The translations under genes were made by a program, and so were the position numbers. A stretch of 64,000 nt of DNA from Yponomeuta sedellus (taxonomy: Eukaryota; Arthropoda; Insecta; Lepidoptera; Yponomeutidae): NCBI GenBank assembly GCA_934045075.1, contig OW203732.1:12192201-12256200 (forward strand). The letters are read 5' to 3'. Numbering within the stretch: the stretch's first letter is position 1; each line of letters opens with the position of its first letter. Below, one piece after another: positions 19,877 to 31,977 of this stretch. Below the pieces are notes generated by a model that had not been told where the DNA came from, did no database searches, and saw nothing but the letters and a program-made list of their open reading frames with translations.

Positions 19877-22800
19877 CCTTTATCGTGAAAAATCACAGTA
19901 AATCATTTGTGATTTACAGATGCAAGTTGGTTTGAAGTAAGCATAGGTTAGTCCTGACCTTGAAACTAACCATAAATCTCTGTTAATTTGGAGATGACTG
20001 AAACCAAAATTTTGATGATGATGACGTCAAACATAAATACTAAGTAACTCCTGCTTATTATACACGGCAATATTGTGAGTGAGCGAGAGGCAAATAGTAA
20101 AGTTGTCCAGCCCCTTTCAGTGATAAACAGTGTTATAGGTAAAGTCAAGGCTACGATACCTTTTTGTTCGATTTACGCACCTATATCGCGGGGGGAGAAG
20201 TGAAAAGTTACTTATGAAATTGATGGTACTGAATTTTGGGACAGAATGGGGTAGCATAATCACCTTAAAGTTTATTAGCCTAACGATAAGTGTTCCAATA
20301 AAGATAATGCTCCTCAGCATTAGAGTTGAATTTTATATGACCGCGGTGCTCAGCGTTCTCTGTTACTCCATTACATTAGAGGGCGATTGCAGAAGATAAA
20401 TTGTGTTAATAACGGAGGATTTATCTACCTCTAATATATAAAAATCTCGTATCGCAGTGTTTATCGAATTCCTCTGAAACGGCTTTAGCGATTATTATAT
20501 TTTTTTTGGGTATATCTTGGTGGGCCTGAGAATAAGGCCGTAGGCTAATTAATATGGCAAACCAACCTTCAGGGATCAGCTAATTTTACTGTAAGTTTTT
20601 GACCTAACTCACAATTTCTGTATTATTTACTACATTGAACCAGATGCCCTAGACTTAACGCACCTGGAAAACTTGAATCCATAGTAGAGTAACACTAGTA
20701 CATTAACGGTTCTTTCATTGACTATTCTAGCAACTAATTACAGTCTAATGGTATAACTGGTGCAACTTAAATTGGCCTCGCGAGAATCAATATTCGTTGT
20801 GAAACATGCCTATTTAATATATTGACGGGCTATAGCTTTGGATTTGAGACTTGTCAAGATCATAGCAAATGACCACCCAGTTCTTTGCCAACCCCACCGG
20901 AATTTATACAGGCGTGAGAATACGTATGTATGTAGGTATAGCTTTGGAATGACATTGTACTGATACTACTTTGTAGACTACCAAGTAGAGGCAAAGGAGA
21001 CATGTCATTGTTCTTAAATCATTTGCTACAATTCATAGGTTTATTATGACAAATCGATATGTATAGGGCTGAGGGTCAGTTTCTGAATTGAAAATTTGGG
21101 CCAAAAGTCTTCCTACTTGTTAATTTGTGGGTTAATCGAATAAGCGCCATTTGCGTCAGCCCGGGTTAGGTCATTTATTAACTCGAGTTAACCGGTTAAA
21201 TCGATCATTTCGCATAGCATAAACCTACATCGAATTGTTATAGTAATAACAATAAATTTATAGTTCTGGATGCTTCGCTCCATCGCCCGTTAGCAAACCT
21301 TCAGTTCAACAAGAACAACAACAGTAAGTATATCCCTATTTATTTTTGTAAGTTTTATTTACACCTAAGCTTTCATCTGATATGCATTATACTTATTAAA
21401 GTTCTGATTAGGAAACTGAAAGAAAAGGTCATGAATATTCTGTTCGAGTTTTGAATCTTCCACCAGCAACAGTTATAAGTACATTGAACTTTATAAGTAT
21501 ACTAAAGTAGCTAATATGTAAGCTGTCATCCGGTACAGAGTCAGACTCATAATCTAGTGGTGAGTCATCCGATGATGGTCTATATGCAGTATATTACTTT
21601 TTCCATGCTTCTATTGGCGTATAAAAAATATTTTTTTGTTTTTTACTCACTTATTTTACATTAGTGTTTTAATGAACAGTAGCATCACCAATGGAAAAAA
21701 ACCTACGTGCTACGGGCTAGGCGCAGTTAGGTTAAGATAGAAAGAGCGAGTTTTGTCCGTCTCACGTAACTAAAAACTTCATCAGCGTAATTTTCAATGA
21801 ATTTTGCACAAAGTTTTCGTTTTATAAGTTGGTCGCCTATTAACCGCTAACTTGTAAAGCCTACTTAGCTATTATTGTTTTCCTTATAAGTTCATTAATA
21901 TGTGCTAAACTTTTTCACGTTTCTTCAATCAAACGGATAGCCAGGGGAAGAGGGGGAAACGCCTTACTCGGCGATATTGATACTTTATGCAAAGACGATG
22001 TGTTAAAAAATATATTTTTAGTGCGCTAGCGAACGGAGTCCCTCATGTATTATAAGGTATATTTTATTTAAGAAACAAAACAAAACGCCCTTGTATGACA
22101 AGAAAAAAGTACGTGATTAAAATGAAGACACCCTACCTATTTCAATAATTAAAACCGACAAAGCAATTTTCGCAATGATCCACCTCGAAATAAGTAAATT
22201 GTGAAAATGGTTTCCTACAAACCATTCCAATTTTCTTTCTTTCCTTTGCGAGTGACCTCAGCAATTATAACAGGACAATGTATTCTAAATGCCAACGGAC
22301 TTGGGAAAGCTTTTGTTTGTGGCACTGGCTAGACATTCTTTTCATTATTAAAGAATTTTAAATTCTGTTTTCAAGATGCTAAAAACGAAGAAAAAGTAAT
22401 ACGTAGGTACTCACCGTCATCGTCACTGCAAGACAATAAGCGTCTTAACTCAAATTAGGGTGCATACCCTACTAGAACATTTTATGTCTTTAAACGTACA
22501 ACGCCACGAGCTTAATTATTTTCTCACTAACAATGGAATTTGGTAAACACTTGAGCAGCTAAAGAGAGGCTTGGAAGAAAGGTCTCACTCAATTCACCGT
22601 GTAAGCTGAAAATAGCACTAACCCGGAGTTGTAGTTAAGTCAGTCTCCAATACTTTCAAGGCCATGGGCATTGTCCTGAATATTGACACAAATGATACCT
22701 TATTAAAGTTATAAGGTCAGAAAATATAATGCTACGATTATAAATTGATATTCACTGCATACTAGTGTTTTTGTAAATGTGTGACTAATTTGACCTTCAA

Positions 22801-23336
22801 AACGTTTATTGGATTCAGAGTCCTTAAGCCTAGCCTAATTAAGTATTATTAGGTACTAAGGCAGGTTTACAATTTTCCTATTGAATTACATATAAATTTA
22901 TACATATAATTAAAATAATTAGCATTACAATATTTTCCAAGTTTTTAGGCACTTCAGTTTCACATAATCTTTCACGTTTGCGCAGATTAGGTTGTCTTTT
23001 TAATCTGTGGATTAGGTGTCTTCTCCACAGAACAATTAGTCTTCACCACAGGTCTTCACATACTAAATAGGAAGTGTCGTTTTAGTTTTTTTTTTTCATA
23101 GTGTTCCATAGGTATTTCTCGTAGATAGAGGTATTTCTAGATACTGACAGCTCGTAGGATCTCAGTTGGTCGGTGTCGTTAACTCTGGATCTTTTATTTT
23201 TTACTTTTCAGCTCCTATTACATTACTCCTAGAAATTATCTATTTAGTCGAAAAAAAATCAAAACATAACTTAATTTTTAAGGATCAAGCTCTTTGCCAA
23301 AATGTACTATTTTTTTAATTTTGACCTAGGTAATAT
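19877..23336. other. Intergenic, no gene recognised
   Basis: 20437-20590 is a dispersed repeat (tctgaaacggctttagcg; cctgagaataaggccgtagg) shared with 13.56 kb. 20875-20930 is a weak SINE-B tail. 21083-21110 (agtttctgaattgaaaat) is a short motif also at 47.71 and 51.01 kb. The rest is AT-rich with no supported feature. A GTAAGT at 21325 has no convincing exon before it. Confidence 0.3.
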
Positions 23337-23430
23337 ACACTTACGCCTGTATCCCGGAGGGGTGGGCAGACACCAAGGTCAGCCACGATCCTGAAATCCT
23401 CTGATCCTGACGATCTCTTTCGCTTAGTTC
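23337..23430 (-). repeat. SINE-B/LINE-type tail, minus orientation
   Basis: cgcctgtatcccggaggggt and ccacgatcctgaaatcctct are the reverse of the family tail, diverged. Confidence 0.6.
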
Positions 23431-23446
23431 TATGGTTTCGGGTACC

Positions 23447-23510
23447 TTTTGTTAATATATCTTCTATTTGGTCGAAGTTTGTCGGCCAAATAGAAGATAT
23501 ATTAACAAAA
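23447..23510. repeat. Perfect hairpin, 25-bp arms, 14-nt loop
   Basis: 23447-23471 and 23486-23510 are exact reverse complements (arm starts ttttgttaatatatcttc). Confidence 0.95.
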
Positions 23511-23924
23511 TTTGTTTTCTTTACAAAGTGCATAAAGAATGAAAGAAAATATATATTACATTTTGTAATTTCTTTTCATGGATCTTTTCAACCACAGTGC
23601 AACCTCAGTAGGGACCGACCACCTCATGGTAATGCTGTTTCTGATGTCTACCTGGCACCTTTGGCAAACAGATCTGTTTGTACATCCGACCTTTCCGAAC
23701 CTCTGTCAACAGTAATAACCTCGTTTTTAAGAGGACATAATCTACTGGGTAAACTACCGGGATTGATGAACACCAAAACAATTCTTAGTAAGTCCCCTAC
23801 AGCAACTATTGCCAAAGTACGTATCGTAGTAACGAACCTTTATACACGTAAATTTTAGCTTGCCTTTGTGCATTAAGAGTAAGTTAGGCGCTTAAAAGTC
23901 GTCTATCTCAATAGTGTATCTAAC

Positions 23925-23966
23925 ATGTAAACACGTTAGAATGACAAGGTTCTAACGTGTTTACAT
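23925..23966. repeat. Perfect hairpin, 17-bp arms, 8-nt loop
   Basis: atgtaaacacgttagaa at 23925-23941 and its exact reverse complement at 23950-23966. Confidence 0.95.
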
Positions 23967-24519
23967 TAAGCTCTTTTAGCCTGCTGCATGAGAAATTGAC
24001 TATTTTGACTTTGACAAGGTACTGAGGTGCATACGTGTTAGTGCTCGTGACTGTAAATGCAACAACTAATTTGTACAGAAGCTGCTGTACCTATTTATAT
24101 ATATCTTCCGTAGAACACAATATGCTATGTATGGCAAGGCAAGGACTTCACAAACATGCAAAACACCCATCTAACACATGTCATGTATAGGCGTGAGTTT
24201 ATATAATGTACAGTATACACCTAATATCTGTCTCATTCATATTATATACGACTTTTATGTCAGTAAAATACATACCTACACGTCAACATTGCAGACTACT
24301 GTTAAAACATATATATGTTTCAGTCAGAAGTCTTAAACAGTAAAAACTAGTTTAGACTGCTACAATCAGTCAAAAGTACTTTTGTCCAAAGCTTACATTT
24401 GAAATACCAAATAGTAAAAGAGTAAACGTAAGAGTTTTGACTGTAACAAATATAAATTTCAGAGAAATAATAGAAAGAATCTGTCAAAAAAATCAAAATA
24501 TCATATAACACAAACTCAC

Positions 24520-24605
24520 GCCTGTATTCTTTACGTGCAGGCAGAGACAAGGGTCTGCCAATTGCCACGATCCTGATAGATCTATTTCACTGCATCAACA
24601 TCCAT
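24520..24605 (-). repeat. SINE-B/LINE-type tail, minus orientation
   Basis: Reverse of the family tail (cgcctgtattctttacgtgc; ccacgatcctgatagatc). Confidence 0.55.
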
Positions 24606-24642
24606 TAGTATACCCCCGCTGGTTTTGGGTACTTATTATCTT

Positions 24643-25090
24643 GCTCCTTCTTCTTCTTTTTCTTCTTTAGGCTATATTAGTCCACTGCTGGATATAGCCC
24701 TCCCCTAATGAGCGCCATAGCGCAAGGTTGTGCCATCATTGGGGGGTAATGCCCATAATCCTTCCGCTGTGCATGCGGGTTGGGGATCGTAGTTTGGTGG
24801 AATTGCACTGCAGGGGGCGCTGCTGCCCACCCCCCGGTTTGTGTCCCTTATATTGCTCCTTACATCCCCTATTTAGTCGAAGTATTCGTCGTCAGGCTAT
24901 ACTAGTCCACTGCTGAACATAGCAATCCCCTAAAGAGCGCCAGGTTGTGCTATCATAGGGGGTAATGCCCATAATCCCCACGCTGGACATTCTGGTTGGG
25001 GATCGCAGTTCGGTGGAATTGTACTACAGGGGGCGCTGCTGCCCACCCCCCGGTTTGTGTCCCTTAGTCGCCTTTTACGACACCCGCGGG
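24643..25090 (-). mobile_element. Two RTE tail copies in tandem, minus orientation
   Basis: 24665-24850 and 24890-25090 each start ggctatattagtccactgct or a variant. Each continues through gcatgcgggttggggatcg or a variant to a GC-rich gggggcgctgctgcccaccc block. The first is preceded by a CTT-rich run, the reverse of the element's GAA-rich tail. The second ends in tcgccttttacgacaccc, a block often found beside this family. Confidence 0.7.
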
Positions 25091-25745
25091 AAGAATTGGG
25101 TTGGTGCTATTCTCTAGGCCGACACCACACAGCAAAGTCGAAAAAAGAAAAAAGTAGATGTGCCTTAAGCCGCGTTGTGCAATAAAATTAATGGAATCTT
25201 TTTCCCTTTTCACAATTTTAATGAAGAAAGCTCGGCTCAGCAGGGAAAACAAAAACAACTGCTTACAGAAAGTGTGGACGCTCGATACTGCGGTCTCCAG
25301 ACGAAAAAACCAAAACTAACATCTTCGGTGCGGGTAAATCTCGCATAGTAACAGTCTCATTTATAAAAACAGGACTCCTTAAAACACTCATGAAAGTTTG
25401 TTTATATAGAGGCTTTCCTTTTTACCACAGAGGGCATTGAAGGAGTGTTTGGGAGGAATAAGGTTTTTTTTTATGTGTTTTCTTTTACGGAATACCGTCA
25501 ATATTTTCGCGATTTTTATTAAATCATAAGCCCATTGGTTGAGGTCCTAGAAATTAGACAAAAAATCCTTTGTTCGATCTCCGCGCTTAAAAATTTACTA
25601 GCTAAGACCATCTTTGAAAGTATTCATTCACATATGAAATGAAGTTTGACATAGTCACACACTTTATATTCACAAAAATACAAGAAATTGCTGAAAATTA
25701 ACTTACTTTAATTTATAATTATAGCATAATATTTATTTAAGCATA
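25091..25745. other. Intergenic, nothing recognised
   Basis: No supported feature. Confidence 0.3.
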
Positions 25746-26190
25746 AGCAAAAGAGCGGCTGTAGCCCAGAGGGTAGAACAATGAACTCGGAAGCGGGAGA
25801 CCGAGGTCCTATCTTAGTGCGAGCAATGATTTTAAAAACCTATTTAGAGGCTAAAAACTCCACCCATGCCGGGATTCGATCCCGCGACTTCTGGCTATCT
25901 GTGCCAGCGCTCCTTCCAACTGAGCTAATGGGCGACTCACCGGCATCAGTGAAATTTCGAACCTCTATACCAATATGTACCAATGACTTTGTTTCCTATG
26001 TTATGTACATTTGGGAACTTATAGTAGCTACTTGCTAACTATGAAGGAAATCACGGTGAGGAAACCTGAGTATCTGAGATGTTCAAATACAAGCGCGTGG
26101 AAATTAAGCGCATACTCTTTCTCTCTCTGAGAGAAGGCCTGTATCCTGGAGTGGAACATTAACAGGCATAAAAAAAATTAGTGACCTTTA
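25746..26190 (+). mobile_element. SINE-A (type ii) interrupted by an antisense SINE-B
   Basis: The SINE-A head (ggctgtagcccagagggtag) and start run to about 25827. From about 25967 the body resumes (tgtaccaatgactttg), followed by the type-ii tail with tctctctgagagaaggcc. Between them lies a minus-strand SINE-B (see next entry). Confidence 0.75.
25828..25966 (-). mobile_element. SINE-B head inserted in SINE-A
   Basis: On the minus strand it reads gcccattagctcagttgg (A-box region), a B box near gggatcgaatcccg, and tttttagcctctaaatagg, matching the plus-strand copy at 52646. It lacks the long tail. Confidence 0.75.
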
Positions 26191-26246
26191 GTGAAGTGTC
26201 ATTTGTATGTACTATAGTCAATATCTAGTACCATGCCTATTACATC

Positions 26247-26412
26247 GATATCATCCCTTGTATGCCCCCACTGCTGGGGCGCGGGTCTCTTCCTGCATCA
26301 CAGGAAGGATAGGCCATACTCCACCACGGGGGCCAAGTCCGGGTTGGTGGAGGATTGCACGAATGTGGCGGGCCTTACCGTCAGAAGTTATCAAGCCGCC
26401 CATAAGGCAGGG
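26247..26412 (-). mobile_element. SINE-5S 3' part, minus orientation
   Basis: Starts gatatcatcccttgtatgcc and passes through ccactgctggggcg and ccaagtccgggttggtgg to cccataaggc. The 5S-like head is missing. Confidence 0.7.
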
Positions 26413-27178
26413 TTAAAAAAACCCCTATCTTTTTTTTTTCTAGAGAATGCCAATTCTTAGTTTATTATAACAATTCGATATACGTTGATTACGATGTACG
26501 ATGTACGATTCGAATTTACTAAAGGGGCACTAGGCCGCGGACATCACACATAGCATGACATCACAGGAATAGCAATGCCAACCACTTAGTGGCAACAAAA
26601 TTGTTAAAAGCGTAAAGTCTATTCGTAAGCAGTAGAGAGGGTCGTAAAAAAATCATAAACTTAACATGTTCGCTTAGCGCTATTCCCGGCACGTTTTGAA
26701 GCCGACATCACGTACGTCTTTGTTTTTTTCTCGTAAGTAATCTGCGAGTTTTTTTTCCTGCCAGTCGTATGTAGCTCGGCAAAGAAACACATGCGTGTGA
26801 TAAATGGCGGGATTTCGGCCGGGCCCGGAGAAAAATCTTGTCTATGAAAAATTGATCTGTGAATCGTGCCATTTTTTATCGTTATTGCGTTTTCATGTAG
26901 CGGCTTTGTTACGTCCGAGGGCTGGCTGATTTCACCCGTTCATGAAAAACTAAATGAAACAAATTCAACGTTTGAACACTTTACCCTGCTTCTGCTTAAC
27001 CTAATTAGTACATGCCATGTTGAAGAACTGATTACCTACCTATATAAATTGGATTAAAATATTCTTTATTGTTTACCAGCACAGTAGATGAATACTCAAG
27101 ATCGGATACTTGTAGACTTGAAAACGCCTAGAATTTAAGCGATAATACAATAAAATTTATGCATGTAATGGGAATCGT
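26413..27178. other. Intergenic, nothing recognised
   Basis: Contains 'acgatgtacgatgtacgatt' (26488-26512), a short direct repeat. No gene supported. Confidence 0.3.
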
Positions 27179-27510
27179 TGCCTAGTCGAACCGAGTGATT
27201 AGAATCACTTGAGTTAAGCAACAACAGGCGCGGTCAGGTGCTGGATGGGTGACCATCCTGTGACTACTGCTAGTGGCATTTTTTCTAGGCGCTTGTATGC
27301 TTCGCAAAGCACGTTAAGCCGTTGGTGCCAGCTATAATGTAATGATAGTCGTTAAGCTATGTCAGAGGCCTTATGAGCGACTTGATATCTTCTGACAGTA
27401 AGCCACGCCACGGCCTTACAATCCTCCACCAACCCGGACTTGGCTAACCTTCCTGCGATGTAAGACGAGACCCGTGCCCCAGCAGTGGGGACATACAAAG
27501 GTTTGATATC
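27179..27510 (+). mobile_element. SINE-5S, complete-looking copy (332 bp)
   Basis: Its 5' part (27212-27254) reads gttaagcaac..aggcgcggtcagg..ctggatgggtgacc. This follows the internal control region of insect 5S rRNA (gttaagcaac, gcgcggtcag, ttggatgggtgacc). That defines a 5S-derived (SINE3-type) retroposon driven by RNA polymerase III (established for the class). The body ends ccccagcagtgggga then gtttgatatc. The 5' third and 3' third of 5S rRNA are absent, so this is not a 5S gene. Confidence 0.82.
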
Positions 27511-27967
27511 AATTATAGCTCTACAGTAGTTCTGCCATTTGCAGTATTTCTGGAAGATAAAGTAATAAACTGCTGCATGAAACTCAGGTTAACACTTTAT
27601 TTAGAAGCGGTTTAGCACATTAACAGACACATATAAATCGTACGGTCGATATAAACGGTCGCTCCAAAATAGAGTATGCAGAAATCTCACTTGGACTAAG
27701 TAAACTTACTAGGTATCGGTCAGTTGGCGACAGGTTTAAAGGTTGTGTCCGAGTATATGCAACGATCATTTAATGCCGCGTTCAATACACCAAGGCACTC
27801 ACGTCGTAGCATGTCGAGGATGTTCACAGTTACGAAGCAACTGCATTGTCACCATCTTGCGTGAACGAGCAGCAGCCGTGCAACGTAAAGTCTGCGTCAT
27901 AGGCAACAGCATGTTGGCTGTGATCGCGGAGCATATTGACACCAGGTTTATAATACACAAGCGCATC
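27511..27967. other. Intergenic, nothing recognised
   Basis: GC-richer than its surroundings, with no motif on either strand that I can place. Confidence 0.3.
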
Positions 27968-28055
27968 GTCATCATCATCAGGCTATACTAGTCCACTGCA
28001 GGACATAGCCCTCCCATAATGAGCGTCATAATGCCTTGCATCTTGCAATGTAAGT
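27968..28055 (-). mobile_element. RTE tail fragment, minus orientation
   Basis: catcatcatcaggctatact and agtccactgcaggacatagc, then decay. Confidence 0.65.
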
Positions 28056-28379
28056 AGTATCTACCAATAATGGAATGTATATGAATGTATGAATATAGTT
28101 TCAACGTTACTGGTTACTGTTCTGTGTTTGTTCGGTGTCTTGAAATAAAATGTAATAATTTTATTAACGCTCTTTGATGCCCTGTTCACATATTGAGCGG
28201 TGATAGATAGAATAAGCTTTAGCTCATTCAGCGTGCCAAGGCAAAGCAACGAAGAAGCAGGTGACGTGATGTGATGACTCCTTTTTAATTTCGTGCTCGT
28301 TCAACTAAAGGGGGCTGTTAATTGAAGCAAAAATGTACAGGCCTCTGGTTTTGGAACGGCAAATAATTCCACTGAGTAT

Positions 28380-28616
28380 AGAAAAAAGTGGCAGTGGGCG
28401 GGTCATATCTGCCGCAGGACCGCTAACTGTTGCGGTAGACTGGTTCTTGATTGGACAACGCGAATCGGCAAACGCATCGTAGACCACCCTGTGACCAGGT
28501 GGAGCAACGACATTCGCAAAGCGGGGGGCAGTGACTGGAAGAGGAGAGCTGAAGATCAGGCTCAGTGGCGTGTCTTGGGTGAAGCCTATGTCGAGCAGTG
28601 GACTGACACCAGCTGA
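28380..28616 (+). pseudogene. RTE-type LINE RT C-terminus, 3' end of element
   Basis: The plus frame reads KKWQWAGHICRRT, then LVLDWTTRIGKRIVDHPVTRW, SNDIRKAGGSDWKRRAEDQ and AQWRVLGEAYVEQWTDTS followed by TGA at 28614. This order is the conserved C-terminus of RTE-type endonuclease-RT proteins. The frame is intact over 75 codons but has no RT domain upstream (5' truncated). A GATGAT-rich stretch follows the stop, as in this LINE class. Confidence 0.85.
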
Positions 28617-28919
28617 TTATGATGATGACGATGATGATAGAAAAACCTCATGGTTACAATTTTCCAGAGATTTTTCAAATAAAATAAATTTATTTCAACG
28701 TAAATAATTTAAATTCTGTTTGCTGAATTTCAATGTAAAATGTAAGAGATCACGAGAAAGCGAGTAATATAACGCCTTTTCCTACCGGGAACATAAATCT
28801 AGGCATAGTAACCACAGTAAAAGCAGATCTCTAAAAGGATGGCACCTGAATGAAAATCTAATTTCACTTGCGTAAGTGACGCCATTTTGCTTGTCATATA
28901 TATATTAATTATTAATCAG

Positions 28920-29078
28920 ATAGATAAACTGCAGGCAGATGCTGGATGCGGCAAGCTGAAGACAGGGAGCTATGACGCTCATTAGGGGAGGGCTATGTCC
29001 AGCAATGGACTAGTATAGCCTGAAGAAGAAGAAGAAGAAAAAGAAGAAGAAGAAAAAGAAGAAGAAGAAGAAGAAGAT
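28920..29078 (+). mobile_element. RTE tail copy, plus orientation, with GAA-rich end
   Basis: Reads gggctatgtccagcaatgga and tagtatagcctgaag, i.e. frame GYVQQWTSIA-stop. A (GAA/AAAG)n tract follows at 29020-29078. A TGA where related copies have TGG shows decay. Confidence 0.8.
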
Positions 29079-30000
29079 AAAGCGCGTGGGATAGAATGCC
29101 AGCTTTACGCTCATGCAATAGAAGGCATTAACTCCAATATGTATATTTTCAATATAACACTGATGAGAGGCATTTGCGGCAACAACAAAACCTTAATATC
29201 GAGTGGCCTAATGGGAGTGATAAGCCGTATTTTGAGCCATGGCCTTCCCTTGGGTGACATTTCTATTCATTTTCATAGCTATGCGTTTTACCTGCGCCGG
29301 GCAGTAAGATATTTGTACGACGTAATATTAGGAAAAGCTTTTACCCCAAATGGGAAAGCGCATATAACCATATACCTTCCTAAGCTAATATGTCCCATAT
29401 GATATTATTTATTTACTTACATAATCGCTTACCACTTCACAAATAATTGTGGCGGTGTAGATTTAAGGCTTTTTTGCATTGTATTTGATAGATAATACTA
29501 TACTTATATGTTAAGAATAGGTTGATGCTTATGATGATTATTTTAGAAGATACGTCGAAAGTAAACAATTCATAAATTATGCGTTAGGCATTACGTGGAA
29601 GTTGTGACGTCAAAGTTTGAGCCCAATTAGCGCGTTTTTATACCGCGCGTCTGTATTACCTTTTCGACAGGTTATATTATAAAATATGTTAGTAGTAGAG
29701 AAAAAAATACCACGTATTTTCATATTTTATAAATAAATAGATGGAATATTCTTTATTGCATGTACACCAGGAATTACACAAGAGACTTAATAAATAACAT
29801 GGCCTACGAGTACTTACAGGTGGGGTGGGCTTCTCCTCAAATTTTTGTAAGCATTATTAACATAATGTAATCTTTTTTATTTATTAAGGAGCACCAACAG
29901 AATGCATATTATAAAATTATATACAGATTTTTAGGTCTAATATGCATTCATCATCTCTTTCATCATCTCTCGGGCGCCCACAACATTAAGCTTCTTTTTT
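29079..30000. other. Intergenic; LINE-type 3' end at about 29745-29800
   Basis: gaatattctttattgcatgt (29744 on) is the reverse of the AATAAAG-type LINE end. An 87-codon plus-strand open frame at 29139-29402 has no recognisable motif and no gene context, and is not called. Confidence 0.35.
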
Positions 30001-30004
30001 TATA

Positions 30005-30210
30005 TAGCTATAAACTTTCCACTGCATGGCACAGGCCTTCTCTCAGAGAGAGATTATGGTCTAAATTCGCCTAATTACCACGTGTGTTTACCGCGGATTG
30101 GCGATTTTAAGCACTGACGTTTTTGAACACCTCAGGTTTCCTCACCATATTTTCCTTCATGGTTAGCGAGTGGTATAGCTACTATACCTGCACAAATGCT
30201 ACTATAGCTT
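30005..30210 (-). mobile_element. SINE-A (type ii) fragment, minus orientation
   Basis: ggccttctctcagagagaga, accgcggattggcgatttta, then ctcaccatattttccttc and gcgagtggtatagctacta, in the same order as at 57.05 kb. The head is absent. Confidence 0.7.
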
Positions 30211-30415
30211 CTTACTGTCCTTAACTAAACGAGGACTTAATCAAATAAGTGAATCCGGAATTAAGTAAATAATGGCCTCTCCTTACAACAACATTTATTA
30301 GAACAATTCTCCATTGCATTTGCAATGGATTTGGCACGAAAAATGTTACAGGGAGCCGATTCTCGCTGATGTTAATTGAAAGCGTAGACGCAAAATATTC
30401 GAAGGCTTAAGTGGG

Positions 30416-30630
30416 TGATCGACGGGCGAATAAGGCCGTGGTTTTAAATACCGACGAACTTAGCCCGCGGCTCGTTGGCGCTGATCGACTAGCGAGCCGA
30501 GTAAAAAATATAGCAGGACGACGAGCCGCGACCCAGGCTCGGCGGTATTTAACACCATGGTTTTGCAATGATACACCGGCGAGCTTTACCGACGAGCCAT
30601 AAAACCGCGGTCTTACTCGCCCGTCGATCA
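30416..30630. mobile_element. GC-rich MITE, 215 bp, 30-bp TIRs
   Basis: tgatcgacgggcgaataagg (left) and its reverse complement at the right end match at 27 of 30 positions. The interior is rich in cgacgag/ctcgtcg motifs and has no coding capacity. Confidence 0.8.
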
Positions 30631-31977
30631 ACATAGACATTTGTAACATAAAAATCGGTTTCATGTATTCTCATAAAGTCGTATACGCAAATTATTAAAT
30701 TTCGCTCGCTTCGATGTGTCATACGTGCGACTGTTTCTGTAGAATTCAAGTCATACGCCTTAGAGTCGTATACGAATTACTTGCTAGTGAAGTGAGAATT
30801 GGCCCCCAGGTAACTCAGTATACTTACAGAAAGGACACAGGTAATCTCTGATGCCATGCAAACTTTTCGGGACTAAAAGGGTCAGCGTCAGAAATACTTT
30901 ACATATTCAGAGGTCACCAGCTGTTTTACATCGAAAATAAGTTATAATTTGACATGGGTAGTTTGGAACTCCCCTTTGCGTTATTCTCTATGGCACTGAG
31001 GACTTATTTTAATAGATGTAGACACGGGTTAAAGCAAATTAAATTATGATACTTAAAGCGCTATGCGAATCTAGTTAGGAGCGGCAACTGGGTAGATTTC
31101 GGACCCATTTTAAGTCATGCAAGAAAGTAGTGTCGAATAAGATAAGTAGTACGGTAAGTCGATGTTTAACTTTAATTATGAGGACATGTTCACAACTTTA
31201 AATTGACAACCTTAATTAGTAAGTACATATTTTTGAGGTTGCGCATATTTTTCATCTTCTGCGAATAGCTCAAATTGAAATTTATGTTTCGAATGTTATT
31301 ATTATTATTAATATGGACTTAATGCTATAAGGATTTTCTACCAGTCAACCGCAGGAGGTGTACGAAAGTAACTGTTATGTGCATGATAAAATATAAAATT
31401 CATAATAATGTGTTCAAAGCAAGTATAAAGTCTAACATACCTTGGCGTTGTCTCAAGTACTCTTTGCAATCAAGCCCTCTCTCTCTCCCTGTAAGAGAAT
31501 GTTTGATTGCTGCCTTAATATATTTCAAGTCAGTGCATAGTGATAGTATTGCCCAAGTAACTTATAACTCAGTACCAGTTCAGAACACTCACGAATTGTG
31601 GTAGAGACGCGAAACTTCTTTGAATTTCCAGGTGTAATTTCCCAAGGGCTGAGTATGCCAAAACGTAATATAAGACATACCCGCTTTATCCTATATTGTG
31701 GAAACTAATTTGGGCGTTCACCAGGCCTACGCAGTATACAGTGTAGTCTGCTACAGTCAGTATAGGAGGCGTACTGAGTATAGGGGCTATAAACACTTTT
31801 TAAATCAAATCTTTACATTTTACTTGAATTTCATGAAATTACATTAAATTTTAGATTGAATCGGTAAAGTGTAGTGATTATTGAATTAAAAATTCTGTAT
31901 TTCGATAAAAAGATGTCAAGATTTTTTTACATTTTTTAAGTAGGTACCTATACAAATGGACTATAGGTACTGTGCAC
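30631..31977. other. Intergenic, nothing recognised
   Basis: Unique-looking AT-rich DNA. A short near-palindrome at 31740-31790 (gcagtatacagtgtagtctg) was noted. Confidence 0.3.

Noticed and set aside
26866..27057. 63-codon frame with a hydrophobic start
   Set aside because: It begins at GTG rather than ATG and is unsupported by splice sites or conservation.
27212..27260. 5S rRNA gene
   Set aside because: Only the internal promoter part resembles 5S rRNA. The outer thirds are replaced by repeat sequence.
29139..29402. 87-codon plus-strand open frame
   Set aside because: No recognisable motif on either strand. Left unassigned.
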